Source: an uncultured Christensenellaceae bacterium (GTDB lineage: Bacteria > Bacillota > Clostridia > Christensenellales > UBA3700). Taken from it: DNA of 64,000 bases. The stretch covers positions 1-64,000 of the forward strand of contig CALWRI010000005.1 of NCBI GenBank assembly GCA_944383905.1, in the 5' to 3' direction. The notes beneath the pieces are model-generated. The model did no database searches, had not been told where the DNA came from, and was given only the letters and a program-made list of their open reading frames with translations. The position numbers and the translations under genes were made by a program. This document shows positions 1-8,791 of the stretch, in pieces; position 1 is the stretch's first letter, and each line of letters starts with the position of its first letter.

Positions 1-318
1 CGGTCGTGTGGCGACGGCAAAAGCAGTAGCTTGCGCGTGGCGACAGCTTGATTATGCTTCCGTCACACGGGCGCGGTTGGAAGGGGGTACGGTTATGCGC
101 AGAGAACAGTTGAGAGAATATCCCTCTCTCTGCGCTCCCTCGCTATTCCGTCGCTCCGCTCATTTCGAACCCTCATCATAAGCGACAGCGGTCGCGTGGC
201 GACGGCAAAAGCAGTAGCTTGCGCGTGGCGACAGCTTGATTATGCTTCCGTCACACGGGCGCGGTCGGAAGGTAGTACGGTTATACGCAGAGAACAGTTG
301 AGCGAATATCCCTCTCTT
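1..318. repeat. 188-bp direct repeat, two copies (second partial)
   Basis: The sequence from 1 to about 129 returns at 189 to about 317, a period of 188 bp, with about six mismatches. The first copy continues to 188 and the second diverges after about 318. The window edge cuts the block, so further copies may lie to the left. Short open frames inside it (for example 196-378) have no protein character. No transposase or tRNA is next to it. It looks like a non-coding intergenic tandem repeat. Confidence 0.8.
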
Positions 319-597
319 CTATTTGCTTTGCCGCCGGCGCAGAGTTCGGGGCACCTAAAAACCTCTATTGACACATAGATATTATTAATTTATAATAATA
401 TCGTAAAGTGTTTCGAAGCTCAATAGCGAATAATCCCGCAGGAAGAAATTCTTTATCGTTTCACGGCAGTAAAGTGGCGATAATCAGAGGGCAAAGAATT
501 CAAGATTATTATATAAAACCTTCTGCCGATTTCTTTTTGACATATGGAATGGGGGTATAATTCGTTTGACGGACGTTTCGCTTGAGGAGGGGTAGAG
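319..597 (+). promoter_or_regulatory. non-coding leader with candidate promoter before the ABC pair
   Basis: This stretch is AT-rich and holds no convincing gene. A perfect TTGACA (537-542) and a perfect TATAAT (556-561) stand only 13 nt apart, well short of the normal 17, so the promoter may be weak or may need an activator. A strong ribosome-binding site (GAGGAGGGG, about 584-592) precedes the ATG at 598. Confidence 0.45.
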
Positions 598-2610
598 ATG
601 TTGGAAGTTGAAAATTTGTCAAAAAGTTTTGACGGCTTGTGCGTATTGAACGACATCAACCTGACTTTGCCTTCAAAAGGGCTTATTGCTTTGACAGGCG
701 CAAGCGGCAGCGGCAAAAGCACTCTGCTCAAATGCATCGGGCAAACGCTTAATCCTGACAGCGGAAAGATTATTTTTGACGGAAAGGATATATCTTTTCT
801 GCACGCAGCGGCAAAGGATAGGGCAAGAGGCAGAATATTCACTTATATCGCGCAGGAAACGGTTTTGCCCGAAGATATGACGGTTGAAGAAGGTCTGTCT
901 TTGTTTGAGAAAGACAAACAAAAAAGACTTTGCGCATTGAGCCGCGTCGGGATGAAGGAAAAAGCGGAAGAAAAGGCACGCAATCTCAGCGGAGGAGAAA
1001 GACAGCGCGTCGCAATAGCGAGAGCGCTTTTGAGAGACACCCCCGTAATACTCTGCGACGAGATCACGTCGAGTCTCGACGACGTTAATGCCGAAGCCGT
1101 GATGAAGGCGGTCAAAGAACTGTCTGAAAACAGACTTGTTATCTGCGTCGGACACAAAGTGGAAGAACTGCTTGCCGTTGCGGACGGAGTCATCGAGATG
1201 GATTGCGGAAAAACAGTAAAAATCTCCGTTCCCGGAAATGAGTCGGAAAGCCGTGAAGGCAAGGCAAAAATTTCGCTTGATTTTATCGATACTCTCAAAC
1301 TCTATTTCAACACTTTCAAAACGAAGGCCGTGCGGACTGTGTTTGCCGTATTGTTCGTGTTTATCGCTATGGCGAGTTTTATGTTTTCCACCACTCTCGT
1401 TGTGAACGACGATACCGACATAATGCGTGCAAACGCAAAAAATCAGGGCATCATACTTCTTTCGATGTCCAACAAGGATATTGCCACCGCTTACAGCGTC
1501 GGCATGAACAGCGGAATGGTCAACGGATGGCTCATCTTTGCCGACCTGGATAACGGAGACTTCGAGCTTTACGAAGGCGACTATCCGAAAAACAGCAAAG
1601 AAGTAATGATCCCACAGTTCATGCACCTTTTCGATCCGAACGGTTATTTCGTCGGGATGCAAATCATGCTTGACGGCAAAAACATCTATACCGTGTGCGG
1701 CATTTTCGAGACCGATACGTCCGCATACGATATCGGAGCGATCAAAAAAGATTATTCATATCTGTATCAGGTCAACGCTACGCTGTTTTCTTATTATGCG
1801 TCGATGGATTTTTACGATGAATATTGCGATTCGGTCAAATACGTCACGACGGTGGAAAACGAATATGTTGCAAGGTACGGAGACGAGCAGATTATAGCGG
1901 GCAAAGCTCCCGAAGGAGAGAACGAAGTGCTTATAAGCTCTCTGAAAATCGCAAGCAAATACGGCGTTTCCGCAGAAGAAGTCGCCGCTTCGCCCGACGT
2001 ATATTTCGAGAGAGAACAAAAGAGAGTCGTTCTTGCGGGAAAAACGTATGAGGTAAGCGGTATCTGCGCAAGCAATGTAAACGGCTGGCTGAAAAAAGGC
2101 GACGTGAGCAAACTTTCCAATATGCTCAGATACCTCGCGCCCGTAGACAGCGTTACAATAGAAGATTACAAAGGAACTTACAATGCTTCCAAACTCGACA
2201 ATTACGCAGAGGAAAGAGAGAAGATGACAATAATAAGTCTGATTTTGTTTGCCGTTTTCGCGGTTCTGGCTTTTGTCGTTTTCGTAAATACCAATCTTTT
2301 TGAAAAAGACGAGCGCAATACTCTGTTCGGAAGTTTACGCGAAGCAGGGTTCACCGCAAGTTCGCTTACGCTTTATTATGCCTTTGCACAGGCGTTTACG
2401 ACAGCGTGCGCTTTCGTACTTTTGTCGGCGGTCGGTATTCCGACGGTAATTAATTATCAGTTGATTAAAGATGCTCTGTGTTTTACCGAATATATCTATC
2501 TGTTCTCATGGTGGAGTGCGCCTGTGGCACTCGGCATAATGGCGGTTGTCGCTGCTTTGGCGTATGCGGTGACAGCGATAAAATCGTATAAGGAAATATA
2601 TAATGCTTGA
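598..2610 (+). CDS. ABC transporter, fused ATPase and permease (first of tandem pair)
   Basis: 670 aa. The N-terminal nucleotide-binding domain has Walker A GASGSGKST (residues 34-42), signature LSGGE (130-134), Walker B VILCDE (150-155) and the H-loop His near 186. A membrane segment follows at about 241-266, then a large extracytoplasmic loop and several C-terminal membrane helices from about 540. This is the MacB/FtsX-type architecture with the ATPase at the N-terminus. Such proteins usually export peptides or lipids, or give resistance to cell-wall antibiotics; the substrate here is unknown. A strong Shine-Dalgarno supports the ATG. The end overlaps the next gene by 8 bp, so the two products probably form one heterodimeric transporter. 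Confidence 0.85.
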   Translation: MLEVENLSKSFDGLCVLNDINLTLPSKGLIALTGASGSGKSTLLKCIGQTLNPDSGKIIFDGKDISFLHAAAKDRARGRIFTYIAQETVLPEDMTVEEGLSLFEKDKQKRLCALSRVGMKEKAEEKARNLSGGERQRVAIARALLRDTPVILCDEITSSLDDVNAEAVMKAVKELSENRLVICVGHKVEELLAVADGVIEMDCGKTVKISVPGNESESREGKAKISLDFIDTLKLYFNTFKTKAVRTVFAVLFVFIAMASFMFSTTLVVNDDTDIMRANAKNQGIILLSMSNKDIATAYSVGMNSGMVNGWLIFADLDNGDFELYEGDYPKNSKEVMIPQFMHLFDPNGYFVGMQIMLDGKNIYTVCGIFETDTSAYDIGAIKKDYSYLYQVNATLFSYYASMDFYDEYCDSVKYVTTVENEYVARYGDEQIIAGKAPEGENEVLISSLKIASKYGVSAEEVAASPDVYFEREQKRVVLAGKTYEVSGICASNVNGWLKKGDVSKLSNMLRYLAPVDSVTIEDYKGTYNASKLDNYAEEREKMTIISLILFAVFAVLAFVVFVNTNLFEKDERNTLFGSLREAGFTASSLTLYYAFAQAFTTACAFVLLSAVGIPTVINYQLIKDALCFTEYIYLFSWWSAPVALGIMAVVAALAYAVTAIKSYKEIYNA

Positions 2611-4660
2611 AGTAAAAGGGCTTAAAAAGACGTTCGGAAAGATCGTTGCGCTCGACGACGTTTCTTTCAATATCGGGGGAAGCGGGCTTTACGTCATTCT
2701 CGGCGAGAGCGGCAGCGGCAAGAGCACCGTTTTCAACATATTGACGGGTGCGCTGAAAGCAGACGCGGGAGAAGCGCTTTTCAACGGCAATAAATTGCGG
2801 GAAGGGATAAATCCTGACGGCATTTTCGGCGTCGTCTTTCAGGACGGCAATCTGCTGGGCGGTCTGACGGTGGAAGACAATCTGTCGATCGTTTCGTCTG
2901 ACGCAGAAAAAAACGACGCCATTCTCAAAAGGTTGGGAATATCCGCTTTAAGACAACGCAAGGCGGAAAAACTCAGCGGCGGTGAAAAACAGAGGGTCGC
3001 CATAGCTCGTGCGCTTGCAAGCGACTGCAAAATATTGCTTGCGGACGAACCGACGGGAAGTCTCGACGGCAAAAACGCCGAAAACGTAATGCGGCTGCTA
3101 AAGGAAGTGTCGCAGGAAAAGCCCGTGCTCATGATAACGCACAACGTGGATTTCGCAAACCGTTACGCCGACGGAATAATGAGACTTAACAAGGGAAAAG
3201 CGGTTTTGTTTCAGGGGGCGTTCGAAAGCGACTGCATGGCAGGCGGAGAGAGTCGGGACAACGAGAGAAATGCCGCAGCGGACAGCGTCGGGGACGAGAA
3301 GAACAAAGAAAAAGCCCATTCTGAAAGACGCCTGCATAGCAGAATAGCAGCGCGCTTTTCTTTTTGGAAAACCTATGACAAGATACTCAAAAATATCACA
3401 TCCGTGTTGATTTTGAGCATAATTTTTATTTTGATCGCACTGTCGGTCTCGGTGTCTGCTCTCGACGTGAACGGCATATATGTCAGTTTTTTGCAGGGCT
3501 ATGGCAACGCGGTGATAGAGTCGGGACGTGATTTTTGCGAATTCAGAGAAATAATGAAAGAAAAAAGCAAAGAGGGGCTTGATACCGTATTCGTTTACAG
3601 GTGGAACCAGGGCGGTTCTCGTTATATCGTTGTCGACGATTCTGTGACGGACGGGGAGATCAGACTCGGTTACGGTGTTGCGGAGAAGTACAATTCGACG
3701 TTGCTTACCGACGTCAAAAAAGGCGATACCGTCGATTTTGACGGTACGCCGTTTGTTGTGGCGGACGTTGAGGCAAAGGGCAATTTCAGCAGGTCTTACG
3801 ATTTCGATTATGCCGTATATCTTAACTATGCCGCTGCGGTGAGTTTTCTCGATTCGCAACCTTTGAGAATAACCGACGACAATTTGTCGGAAAAGATCTC
3901 GGTTTTCAAAGACGTTTCGCTCGAAGACGATCAATGCGTTCTCGGGTTTAATCTTTACTATCTGTTGGGTTCCCGAGACTCCGACTATATCGGTCTTGCA
4001 AAGACTGAATTCGATCTACGGTTGATGAACGGAAATACATATATGGGGACTGTCGCCCTCGATATCTCAAACGTGGTACCGAGCACGGACGAGTTCACAT
4101 TCGAATTGTACGTTTCGGAGAAAAAATACGAGGAGATACTCGATCTGTCGCGGTACTATATGTATTCTCTCGATCCTTCCGACGAGGAGACCGTCGGGTA
4201 TTGGATAGCAAACGGAATTATGCCGAAAGGGGAGTATTACGAAAACTACGAGATTTCCAGGGAACTCGAAGACAGGCTGTATCCGCTTTGTTCGGTAGCT
4301 TCGGCAATCTTTGCCCTTCTTGCGGCGCTGTATGCTTTCGCGGTTGCGGGACACGTCTGCAAGATAAACGGAAAGGAGCTTTTTGTACTCAAGACGTTCA
4401 GGGTGAATTCTCGTGATCTGACGTTGCTCATAATTCTGCAGACAATCCCCGTCGCGCTTGTTTCAATGATATTCGGCAGTATCGCTTCGTTTGGGATAAT
4501 GCAGATCGTGATAAAAAGCGCGGAGAGGTTCTTTGAGCCGCCGTCATGGGTCGGGATACTCGTTTCCATGGGGATATCGGCGGTATCGATCGCGATAGCG
4601 AGCGCGGTGAGGACGTACAGACTCAACAAAAAATTCAGTCCGGATATTATCAGAGACTGA
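2603..4660 (+). CDS. ABC transporter, fused ATPase and permease (second of tandem pair)
   Basis: 685 aa, with the same layout as the gene before it, whose stop it overlaps by 8 bp (translational coupling). Walker A is GESGSGKST (34-42); the signature is LSGGEKQRVA and Walker B is ILLADEP, followed by TGSLD. A charged linker with many Lys, Glu and Asp residues leads into a membrane segment (around FILIALSVSVSAL), a large outer domain, and three or four C-terminal helices with FtsX-like character. This ATPase half is closer to the canonical LolD/MacB type than the first, which has CDEITSSLD. That divergence suggests two unequal halves of one heterodimer rather than a recent duplication. A hairpin terminator follows. 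Confidence 0.85.
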   Translation: MLEVKGLKKTFGKIVALDDVSFNIGGSGLYVILGESGSGKSTVFNILTGALKADAGEALFNGNKLREGINPDGIFGVVFQDGNLLGGLTVEDNLSIVSSDAEKNDAILKRLGISALRQRKAEKLSGGEKQRVAIARALASDCKILLADEPTGSLDGKNAENVMRLLKEVSQEKPVLMITHNVDFANRYADGIMRLNKGKAVLFQGAFESDCMAGGESRDNERNAAADSVGDEKNKEKAHSERRLHSRIAARFSFWKTYDKILKNITSVLILSIIFILIALSVSVSALDVNGIYVSFLQGYGNAVIESGRDFCEFREIMKEKSKEGLDTVFVYRWNQGGSRYIVVDDSVTDGEIRLGYGVAEKYNSTLLTDVKKGDTVDFDGTPFVVADVEAKGNFSRSYDFDYAVYLNYAAAVSFLDSQPLRITDDNLSEKISVFKDVSLEDDQCVLGFNLYYLLGSRDSDYIGLAKTEFDLRLMNGNTYMGTVALDISNVVPSTDEFTFELYVSEKKYEEILDLSRYYMYSLDPSDEETVGYWIANGIMPKGEYYENYEISRELEDRLYPLCSVASAIFALLAALYAFAVAGHVCKINGKELFVLKTFRVNSRDLTLLIILQTIPVALVSMIFGSIASFGIMQIVIKSAERFFEPPSWVGILVSMGISAVSIAIASAVRTYRLNKKFSPDIIRD

Positions 4661-4686
4661 TACCCTTTCGAAAGAATTTTCAATGC

Positions 4687-4725
4687 AACCGATGCAGATG
4701 CCAGCGCTGTTTGCATCGGTTTTCC
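4687..4725 (+). terminator. terminator after the ABC pair
   Basis: A perfect 10-bp stem has left arm AACCGATGCA (4687-4696) and right arm TGCATCGGTT (4712-4721), followed by a short T-rich stretch. It lies 27 bp after the stop of the second ABC gene. Confidence 0.6.
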
Positions 4726-4949
4726 GCTGTACGATTTAACCATAGCAAATTCGGGTCCTATCGGAGTTAAACGATTTTTTTTGCATAAAATTTCTTGGAG
4801 GTTATCCGTTCGCAAGAAGAAGAGTGACGCTCTCATAGGGCACGCGCTTTGAAAAATTTCACTCTCCGATTGGGGGCGCCTTAAAGTCGGCACGGCATAA
4901 AAACCGCAACAAAGGAGATAATAACAAAAAAAACGGAGGTCTGTATTGT

Positions 4950-5390
4950 ATGGACGGACAGAGTTATAAACTTGCGACAAACTGCTCAAAGGGAGTAAAG
5001 ATGGGCGTTACCGCGCTCACGAATATGGCGAGATTCTGCGAGGACGGAAAGGCAAAAGACGTCATTCTCGACTATGCGCATAAGCACGAGGAGCTTGCAA
5101 AGGAGATCGACACCGCGATTCGCGCGCAGGGCATGCAACCGAAAGAAGCGGGAAAGATCGCGTCCTGGTTTGCGGTCAAGGGCATAGAATTCAAATTCGC
5201 AGGCGAGCACGACACTTCTGAAGTGGTCAGGTCGGCGGTGTCCGGCGCAGACAAGGCAATCGCCGCTCTCGAACGGGACGCGAGGACGTATTCTCTCGCG
5301 AAGTCCGAAATAGCAGAGTTCGTGCGTCGCACGATAGAGCTTGAACGCAAGTTTAAGAACGACGTCGTCGAGGCGTGCGGTAAAGATTGA
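4950..5390 (+). CDS. small helix-bundle protein of unknown function
   Basis: 146 aa, almost entirely predicted alpha-helix, with no signal peptide or membrane segment. The spacing of helices and acidic residues recalls ferritin-like four-helix-bundle proteins such as DUF2383. The Glu/His pairs of a di-iron site are not clearly in place, so this is only a fold-level guess. A GGAGGT ribosome-binding site (4935-4940) lies 9 nt before the ATG. The next gene has its own strong promoter, so this is probably a single-gene unit. Codon use matches the neighbours. Function not recognised. Confidence 0.7.
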   Translation: MDGQSYKLATNCSKGVKMGVTALTNMARFCEDGKAKDVILDYAHKHEELAKEIDTAIRAQGMQPKEAGKIASWFAVKGIEFKFAGEHDTSEVVRSAVSGADKAIAALERDARTYSLAKSEIAEFVRRTIELERKFKNDVVEACGKD

Positions 5391-5411
5391 GCCAAAGCGG
5401 TCAGGCTCACA

Positions 5412-5440
5412 TTGACAACGGCTTCGCAATCAGTTATAAT
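5412..5440 (+). promoter_or_regulatory. consensus sigma-A promoter for the HD gene
   Basis: Perfect TTGACA (5412-5417) and perfect TATAAT (5435-5440), 17 nt apart. A Shine-Dalgarno (GAGAGGA, about 5455-5461) and the ATG at 5470 follow, giving a leader of about 23 nt. Confidence 0.8.
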
Positions 5441-5469
5441 AAAATTTAACGAAAGAGAGGAGTATCACA

Positions 5470-6078
5470 ATGGATTGCGAAGACAACAAGAAAGAGTTTA
5501 TCACCATCTTCAACAACTCCGTAAAGAGAGCGGGAGCGGACAAACTGCTCGAGTGGCTTGTCAAAACGGATTTCTTTTACGCGCCCGCGAGTTCCAAATT
5601 TCACAACGCGTTTGAGGGCGGGCTTTGCGAACACAGTATAAACGTCTGCAAGCGCCTCAAAATGCTTGTCGAACAAGAAAAGAAACTGCATGCGGCAAAC
5701 GAGGCTATCTCTTCTATTACGGACGAAAGCATAGTAATCTGTGGACTTCTGCACGACGTGTGCAAAGCGAATTTCTACAAGGTAGAATATCGCAATCAGA
5801 AGAAAAACGACGTCTGGGAAAAGGTGCCATTTTTCGCAATAAACGAGGAGCTTCCTTACGGGCACGGAGAGAAGTCGGTTTATATAATAAACGGCTTTAT
5901 GCGTCTGACGAGGGAGGAAGCAATGGCGATAAATTGGCACATGGGAGGCTTTGATACGAGAGTCAGAGGCGGAGATTACAGCATATCCAAGGCTTACGAA
6001 AAATATCCGCTCGCGGTGCTCACTCACATTGCAGACATAACCGCTTCTTATCTCGACGAGAAGATAGGCAACAACTGA
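5470..6078 (+). CDS. HD-domain hydrolase
   Basis: 202 aa, soluble. It carries HD-superfamily metal-binding features: a His in the GLCEHSINV segment (about residue 55), the HD pair in GLLHDVCKA (about 95-103), a later GHGEKS and the Asp in HIADITAS near the C-terminus. Proteins of this size are usually metal-dependent phosphohydrolases acting on nucleotides or nucleic-acid ends (the YhaM/KptA-like HD group), but the exact substrate cannot be told. It starts the run that continues with trxB 12 bp downstream, so co-transcription from the promoter at 5412-5440 is likely. Confidence 0.8.
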   Translation: MDCEDNKKEFITIFNNSVKRAGADKLLEWLVKTDFFYAPASSKFHNAFEGGLCEHSINVCKRLKMLVEQEKKLHAANEAISSITDESIVICGLLHDVCKANFYKVEYRNQKKNDVWEKVPFFAINEELPYGHGEKSVYIINGFMRLTREEAMAINWHMGGFDTRVRGGDYSISKAYEKYPLAVLTHIADITASYLDEKIGNN

Positions 6079-6090
6079 AAGGAGACGGAA

Positions 6091-6996
6091 ATGAAGAATA
6101 CGGATATAGCGATAATAGGTGCGGGTACGGCTGGCATGAGCGCAGCGATATACGCAAAGCGCGCGGGAAAAGACGTCGTGATGTTTGAGGGTTATATGCC
6201 CGGCGGGCAGATCGTCGTGACTCCGGAGGTGGACAACTATCCTGCTCTCGGCAAGGTCAGCGGCGTGGATTTTGCGATGGGACTTCTCAATCAGGCGACG
6301 GAGCTCGGCGCGGAAATGATAAGTGCGGAGGTGACGAAAGTGTCGCGCAAAGACGGCGGTTTCGAGATAGTTTACGACGGCGGGGAAGTGCAGGCAAAAG
6401 CGCTTATAATCGCCACGGGTGCGAAAAATCGCAAACTTGACGTAGACAGAGAAGAAAACCTCACGGGATACGGCGTGTCCTATTGTGCGACTTGCGACGG
6501 CGCGTTCTACCGCGGCAAGACGGTGGCGGTCGTCGGCGGAGGAAACACCGCTTTCGAGGACGCGGAAGTGCTTGCTTCGATGTGCGCGAAAGTCTATCTC
6601 GTGCATCGCAGAGAGGGATTCAGGGCAGAGCCGGAAAAGGTGGCGAAGGTCAGGAATATGCCCAACGTGGAATTTTTGCTTAACGCAAAAGTCGTCTCTC
6701 TCAACGGGTCCGACAAGGTCGAAGGCATCACCGTCGAGGACGTCGTTACGGGCGAGAGGAAGGACGTTGCTCTCGACGGCGTTTTCGTCGCAGTCGGGCA
6801 GACTCCGACGACGGACGTGTTCGCGGGACTGGTCGAAAGAGACAAGGCGGGATATATAGTCGCCGGCGAGGACTGCGTTGCCGCGGACGGAATTTTCGTC
6901 GCGGGCGACTGTCGCACGAAAAAGGTCAGACAGCTTGTCACGGCGGCGGCGGATGGCAGCGTTGCGGCGCTTGCGGCGAGCGAATACTGCGGTTGA
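6091..6996 (+). CDS. trxB: thioredoxin reductase
   Basis: 301 aa flavoprotein that passes electrons from NADPH through FAD to thioredoxin in the cytosol. The N-terminal FAD-binding motif is GAGTAGMSAA. The redox-active CxxC is CATC (C132, C135) within the CATCDG signature of the low-molecular-weight class. A second dinucleotide motif, GGGNTAFEDA, follows, and FVAGDCR near the end is the usual FAD-contact signature. Length is slightly short of the usual 305-320. The GGAGACGG ribosome-binding site is good. It sits between an HD hydrolase and an ABC exporter with short gaps. Confidence 0.95.
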   Translation: MKNTDIAIIGAGTAGMSAAIYAKRAGKDVVMFEGYMPGGQIVVTPEVDNYPALGKVSGVDFAMGLLNQATELGAEMISAEVTKVSRKDGGFEIVYDGGEVQAKALIIATGAKNRKLDVDREENLTGYGVSYCATCDGAFYRGKTVAVVGGGNTAFEDAEVLASMCAKVYLVHRREGFRAEPEKVAKVRNMPNVEFLLNAKVVSLNGSDKVEGITVEDVVTGERKDVALDGVFVAVGQTPTTDVFAGLVERDKAGYIVAGEDCVAADGIFVAGDCRTKKVRQLVTAAADGSVAALAASEYCG

Positions 6997-7018
6997 AAGG
7001 AAAATACGAAAAAATTTT

Positions 7019-8791
7019 ATGATAAAGAGTTCTTCAAAAAAGACGAAGCGCAATCTGCTTGCATACTTCGTCTCATATTATAAACCTCACAAGACGACGT
7101 TTGCGCTGGATATGCTTGCGTCGCTTGTGTTTTCGCTGTGCGGGCTTTGTTATCCGATACTGACGAGGCAGATGCTAAACGACTTCATACCCAACGGAAT
7201 GATAAAGGAGATCGTTATCTTCGGCGTGGGGCTTATAGTCATATATCTGATCCGCGCGGGCATGAATTTTTACATAAACTACTGCGGGCACGTCATGGGC
7301 GTAAAAATGCAGGCTGCGATGAGGAGCGATCTTTTCAAACATCTGCAAAAACTGCCGTATTCTTTTTATGACGATCATGAGACGGGGCAGTTGATGGCGA
7401 GAATGACAAACGACCTTTTCAGCGTTTCCGAGCTTGCGCATCACGGTCCCGAAAATCTCTTTATATCCACATTTATGATCACGGGTTCTTTTGTGTATCT
7501 TTGCACGATAAACTGGCTGCTTGCGCTGATTGTGTTTGCGTTTTTGCCGATAATCGTCCTCGTGACGTGGAAGGCGCAGAACGATATGAACAACGCGTTT
7601 ACGAAGAGCAGGCAGGAGACGGGCAACATCAACGCGACTCTCGAAAACAGCATTTCCGGCATAAGGGTGACGAAGGCGTACGCCAATGACGGTTACGAGC
7701 AGAGCAAGTTTGAAAAGAACAACGAAGGGTACGTCTTCTGGCGTTCCAAGGCGTACAAGGCTATGGGCGCTTTTTCCGCAAGCATGAGCTTTACCACGCA
7801 GGTTTGCAATGCGGTGGTGCTTATCGCGGGCGGTCTGTTCTGCATAAAAGGCAAGCTGGACTACGGCGATCTCGCGGCGTTCATGCTTTCGATCTCTCTT
7901 TTCATATCTCCCGTCGAAAATCTCCTGATGTTCTCCGAGCAGTTGCAGGACGGCGTGACCGGCTTCAAACGCTATGTCGAGGTGATGGACGAGAAGATAG
8001 AAGAGGACGGTCCCGACGCGAAGGATATCAAAGATCCTGCGGGAGAACTGCGTTTTGAAAACGTTAGTTTTTCCTACGACGGAGAAAGGAAGGTGCTCGA
8101 CGACATAAACATAGAGATCCCCGCCGGCAAGATATACGCGCTCGTCGGATCGAGCGGCGGAGGAAAGACGACTTTGTGTCATCTGATACCCAAGTTTTAC
8201 AAATTGCAGGAAGGAATGATCTATATCGACGGCGTACCGATAAGCGAGATATCCAACAGATCGTTGAGACAAAACGTCGGCATCGTCCAGCAGGACGTAT
8301 TTCTTTTTACGGGCACGTTCAGAGAGAACATAGCTTACGGCGAGGTCGACGCGTCGGACGAAGACGTGATCAACGCGGCGAAAAAGGCGAATATACACGA
8401 CTATATAGAGGGACTTCCCAACGGCTACGACACGCAGATAGGCGAAAGGGGAATAAAGCTGTCGGGTGGTCAGAAGCAGAGGCTGAGCATTGCGAGGGTG
8501 TTTCTCAAAGATCCCGCGATACTCATACTCGACGAGGCGACGAGCGCGCTCGACAACGCGACGGAACTCGCCGTGCAAAAGGCGCTGTTCGAGCTGTGCA
8601 AGGGCAGGACGACGCTTATCGTCGCTCACAGATTGAGCACGATAAAAAGCGCCGACGAGATAATCGTCGTCGAAGAAGGCAGGATAAAGGAGCGCGGCAC
8701 GCATACGCAACTGCTCGAAAAGGGCGGTTTTTACAAGACGCTGTACGAGGCTCAATATAAGGAATACGACGAGGAAGGTGAGGTTGTATGA
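7019..8791 (+). CDS. ABC exporter, membrane domain fused to ATPase (MdlB/MsbA type)
   Basis: 590 aa. An N-terminal six-helix type I exporter domain (about 20-320) precedes a nucleotide-binding domain with Walker A GSSGGGKTT, signature LSGGQKQRLS and Walker B ILILDEATSALD. It works as a homodimer or heterodimer exporting lipids, drugs or peptides; no partner half-transporter lies next to it. The reading frame stays open upstream into trxB, but the first sensible start is ATG 7019. The AAAGG stretch at about 6996-7000 is rather far from it (18 nt), so reinitiation after the trxB stop is likely. It overlaps the next gene by ATGA. Confidence 0.88.
   Translation: MIKSSSKKTKRNLLAYFVSYYKPHKTTFALDMLASLVFSLCGLCYPILTRQMLNDFIPNGMIKEIVIFGVGLIVIYLIRAGMNFYINYCGHVMGVKMQAAMRSDLFKHLQKLPYSFYDDHETGQLMARMTNDLFSVSELAHHGPENLFISTFMITGSFVYLCTINWLLALIVFAFLPIIVLVTWKAQNDMNNAFTKSRQETGNINATLENSISGIRVTKAYANDGYEQSKFEKNNEGYVFWRSKAYKAMGAFSASMSFTTQVCNAVVLIAGGLFCIKGKLDYGDLAAFMLSISLFISPVENLLMFSEQLQDGVTGFKRYVEVMDEKIEEDGPDAKDIKDPAGELRFENVSFSYDGERKVLDDINIEIPAGKIYALVGSSGGGKTTLCHLIPKFYKLQEGMIYIDGVPISEISNRSLRQNVGIVQQDVFLFTGTFRENIAYGEVDASDEDVINAAKKANIHDYIEGLPNGYDTQIGERGIKLSGGQKQRLSIARVFLKDPAILILDEATSALDNATELAVQKALFELCKGRTTLIVAHRLSTIKSADEIIVVEEGRIKERGTHTQLLEKGGFYKTLYEAQYKEYDEEGEVV

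Noticed and set aside
5446-7053. 535-codon open frame on the - strand
   Set aside because: Antisense to the HD hydrolase and trxB, whose motifs are unmistakable; no family resemblance.
7175-8755. 526-codon open frame on the - strand
   Set aside because: Antisense shadow of the ABC exporter; basic, low-complexity composition.
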